Shown here one piece after another: positions 63,741 through 64,000 of a stretch of 64,000 nt of DNA. The notes below the pieces were generated by a model that was not told the DNA's origin, did no database searches, and was given only the letters and a program-made list of their open reading frames with translations. How positions within the stretch are numbered: the first letter of the stretch is position 1; every line of letters begins with the position of its first letter. A program made the translations under genes and the position numbers. This DNA comes from Luteibacter rhizovicinus DSM 16549. Its GTDB lineage: Bacteria > Pseudomonadota > Gammaproteobacteria > Xanthomonadales > Rhodanobacteraceae. The DNA lies in assembly GCF_001887595.1 (NCBI RefSeq), contig NZ_CP017480.1, positions 1,364,001 through 1,428,000 on the forward strand, in the 5' to 3' direction.

Positions 63741-64000
63741 CGGGGTATCCCTTCACGATGGCGCGACCCGCGCGGCGACATCAGTTCGCCGCGCAGGATC
63801 GTCGCCGGGCGCACCGCGGCGGCGTGCAAGGACGGCAATGCTACGGCAGCCAATGCCGCGGCAATCATCAATAGCGCGACGGCGGCAACCACGCCGACAT
63901 CGATGACGCCTCGCTCGAGCGCCGGATGCACGACGACCCGGCCGAGGACGACGGCGACCACCAGGCCGACAGCGACACCGGGCATCGCCATGCCGAGGCC
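63737..64000 (-). CDS. FtsX/MacB-type ABC transporter permease (C-terminal part; 5' end outside window)
   Basis: Only the last 88 codons are in the window; the frame is open to the edge (Gly-Leu-Gly precede the Met at 63991). The visible part is a membrane segment (VAVGLVVAVVLGRVVVHPAL), a short loop (ERGVIDVGVV) and another (AAVALLMIAAALAAVALPSL), followed by HAAAVRPATILRGE, the typical end of MacB/FtsX permeases. Overlap with the regulator start means translational coupling. It suggests a MacB-like exporter or a BceB-like peptide sensor-exporter upstream. Confidence 0.85.
   Translation of the reverse strand, partial: GLGMAMPGVAVGLVVAVVLGRVVVHPALERGVIDVGVVAAVALLMIAAALAAVALPSLHAAAVRPATILRGELMSPRGSRHREGIPR

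Overview
This window is a stretch of GC-rich chromosome from a gammaproteobacterium. The gene set fits the Xanthomonadales, probably Rhodanobacteraceae (Luteibacter or Dyella-like). It includes cyoABCD with SURF1, a FecI/FecR/TonB-receptor set, a pbpC/alpha-2-macroglobulin pair, PhoP-type YrbL and VirK-like proteins, and a family of palindromic REP elements between genes. The taxon is an inference from gene content, not from a marker gene. No rRNA, tRNA, CRISPR array, complete insertion sequence or phage was seen.

Layout. 1-6.2 kb: a hybrid histidine kinase cut by the window edge, an LtaS-type sulfatase, a YrbL-like kinase-fold protein and a GT39 glycosyltransferase. 6.4-11.4 kb: ECF sigma factor, FecR anti-sigma factor, a siderophore receptor with an STN signalling domain, and a VirK/YbjX protein. 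11.5-18 kb: the cytochrome bo quinol oxidase operon cyoABCD-SURF1 with a divergent MFS transporter. 18-23 kb: an epimerase, a DUF2058 protein and a large secreted discoidin/glycosidase-like protein. 22.9-23.9 kb: a fimbrial pilin next to what looks like the deletion scar of a chaperone-usher operon. 24.2-27.1 kb: flavohemoglobin hmp divergent from norR, with three GT-N7-AC NorR boxes. 27-38.5 kb: an HTH-GAF protein, a VOC protein, a soluble tandem-PAS chemoreceptor, pbpC and a giant alpha-2-macroglobulin.

38.8-44.5 kb: an HWE kinase, an ECF42-type sigma factor module with two DGPF (YCII) proteins and two VOC proteins, a toxin-antitoxin pair and a Tdi1-like protein. 44.5-48.8 kb: modABC followed by a UPF0104 membrane protein and a beta-lactamase-fold hydrolase, with coding overlaps. 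48.8-55.2 kb: glgX and a divergent EmrAB/NodT-type tripartite efflux operon. 55.2-57.9 kb: a DUF2946 protein and a TonB-dependent receptor.

The most notable region is 57.9-64.0 kb on the minus strand. An FtsX/MacB-type permease (cut by the window end), an NtrC-family response regulator that lacks the GAFTGA loop, a membrane histidine kinase, a 43-residue peptide gene outside the longer ORFs, and a LanKC-type class III lanthipeptide synthetase lie in one line. The peptide has an LDLQ leader motif and a Cys/Ser/Thr-rich C-terminal half. A 15-bp hairpin separates it from the synthetase. This looks like a self-contained class III lanthipeptide locus with its own two-component system and ABC export or sensing, which is unusual for this type of bacterium.
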